This document shows positions 63,431 through 64,000 of a DNA stretch of 64,000 nt, one piece after another (within the stretch, counting starts at the first letter, position 1; the number at the start of each line of letters is the position of its first letter). Under the pieces are notes generated by a model. The model was not told the origin of the DNA and did not search any database. It saw only the letters and a list, made by a program, of their open reading frames with translations. Source of the stretch: Streptosporangium pseudovulgare (lineage in GTDB: Bacteria > Actinomycetota > Actinomycetes > Streptosporangiales > Streptosporangiaceae); assembly GCF_014648055.1 (NCBI RefSeq), contig NZ_BMQJ01000006.1, positions 1-64,000 on the forward strand. The letters run 5' to 3'. The position numbers and the translations under genes are program-made.

Positions 63431-64000
63431 GTGGTCCGTCCCTCGATTCTGCTCGCGCTCGGCGCCCTCGCGGTGGCCGTGACCGCCTGCGCCCCGGCAT
63501 CGGACACGACCCAGGCGGCACCGTCCGGTACGGCGGGCACCCCGGCGGCGGACGCATGCGCCAAGGACAACCTCGCCCTGAAGACCCCGGGCACCCTGAC
63601 CATCGGCACCGACAAGCCCGCCTACGAGCCGTGGTTCAAGGACGACGACCCGGCCAACGGCAAGGGCTTCGAGAGCGCCGTGGCCCACGCCGTCGCCAAG
63701 CGGCTCGGCTTCGAGAGCGGCCAGGTGACGTGGAAGACGGTGAAGTTCGACGCCGCCTTCGCGCCCGGCGCCAAGCAGTTCGACTTCGACGTCAACCAGG
63801 TCTCCGCGACCCCCGAACGGGCCAAGGTCGTCGATTTCAGCAAGGGCTACTACACCGTCAAGCAGGCCGTGGTCGCGCTGGAGGGCTCCCCCGTCGCCTC
63901 CGCGACGGACCTCGCCGGCCTGCGGGACGCCAAGATCGGTGTTCAGGTCGGCACCACCTCGCTGCAGGCGGTCAAGGACGTCATCCGGCCCTCGAAGGAG
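63431..64000 (+). CDS. Amino-acid ABC transporter substrate-binding lipoprotein, partial
   Basis: The first 190 residues are visible; the 3' end lies beyond the window. A lipoprotein signal (LLALGALAVAVTACAPA, lipobox TAC) is followed by the SBP family 3 fold: LTIGTDKPAYEPWF, GFESAVAHAVAKRLGF, FDFDVNQVSATPERAKVVDFSKGYY and IGVQVGTTSLQAVKD. This group binds polar or charged amino acids. GTG at 63431 has GGAGG six bases upstream; a TACAAT -10 element lies at 63391-63396. Permease genes would be expected downstream. Confidence 0.9.
   Translation, partial: MVRPSILLALGALAVAVTACAPASDTTQAAPSGTAGTPAADACAKDNLALKTPGTLTIGTDKPAYEPWFKDDDPANGKGFESAVAHAVAKRLGFESGQVTWKTVKFDAAFAPGAKQFDFDVNQVSATPERAKVVDFSKGYYTVKQAVVALEGSPVASATDLAGLRDAKIGVQVGTTSLQAVKDVIRPSKE

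Overview
The window is a high-GC actinobacterial chromosome segment (about 70% G+C by eye, frequent GTG and some TTG starts) spanning the replication origin. Gene order (gyrA-gyrB-DUF721-recF-gnd-dnaN-oriC-dnaA-rpmH-rnpA-yidD-yidC-khpB-rsmG-parA-parB, then trxA-trxB-sigM-murJ-cca, then ino1-PBP-rpsF-ssb-rpsR-rplI) is the conserved actinomycete origin region. The protein styles and a BKACE gene beside gnd suggest a filamentous actinomycete of the Streptosporangiales type. The genus is an inference.

Layout. Positions 1-12.5 kb are accessory: a DUF4097 gene cut by the window edge, a truncated HTH-regulator remnant, a self-sufficient CYP102-type P450 with a divergent TetR regulator and twin operators, a macro-domain protein divergent from a uracil-DNA-glycosylase/ADP-ribosyltransferase fusion, a GH65 sugar phosphorylase-type enzyme, an acyltransferase, a GlsB-type membrane protein and a VOC protein. 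From 12.7 to 33 kb lies the core: tRNA-Ile, DUF3566, gyrA, gyrB, DciA-like, recF, gnd, BKACE, dnaN, oriC, dnaA, then the ribosome/RNase P/membrane-insertase cluster, rsmG, parAB and a parS array. From 33 to 50 kb come threonine aldolase, ddl, an aminotransferase, GNAT, trxA/trxB, sigM with its anti-sigma factor, a pseudokinase, murJ, a DUF6049 protein, a YbaK-domain protein and cca. From 50 to 64 kb come an MFS transporter, idi, ino1, a PadR regulator, a class A PBP with two polyprenol-sugar-type glycosyltransferases, endonuclease IV, small membrane proteins, rpsF-ssb-rpsR-rplI and the start of a solute-binding lipoprotein.

How it works together. The centre carries initiation (DnaA, DciA-like helicase loader, DnaN, oriC), topology (gyrase) and segregation (ParA, ParB, six parS sites). 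The sigM/anti-sigma, trx, murJ, pseudokinase and PBP genes combine redox and envelope-stress control with peptidoglycan export and polymerisation.

Most notable: (1) the divergent macro-domain / UDG-ART pair at 4558-7065, a candidate undescribed ADP-ribosylation system acting on or near DNA; (2) a GyrA with Gly at position 94, where most GyrAs have Asp and where D94G is a classic quinolone-resistance change; (3) DnaA boxes written into YPQ/YAQ repeats of the DnaA linker; (4) a regulator gene cut after about 24 codons next to the P450, with its palindromic operator region intact; (5) MurJ and its pseudokinase encoded as separate genes.
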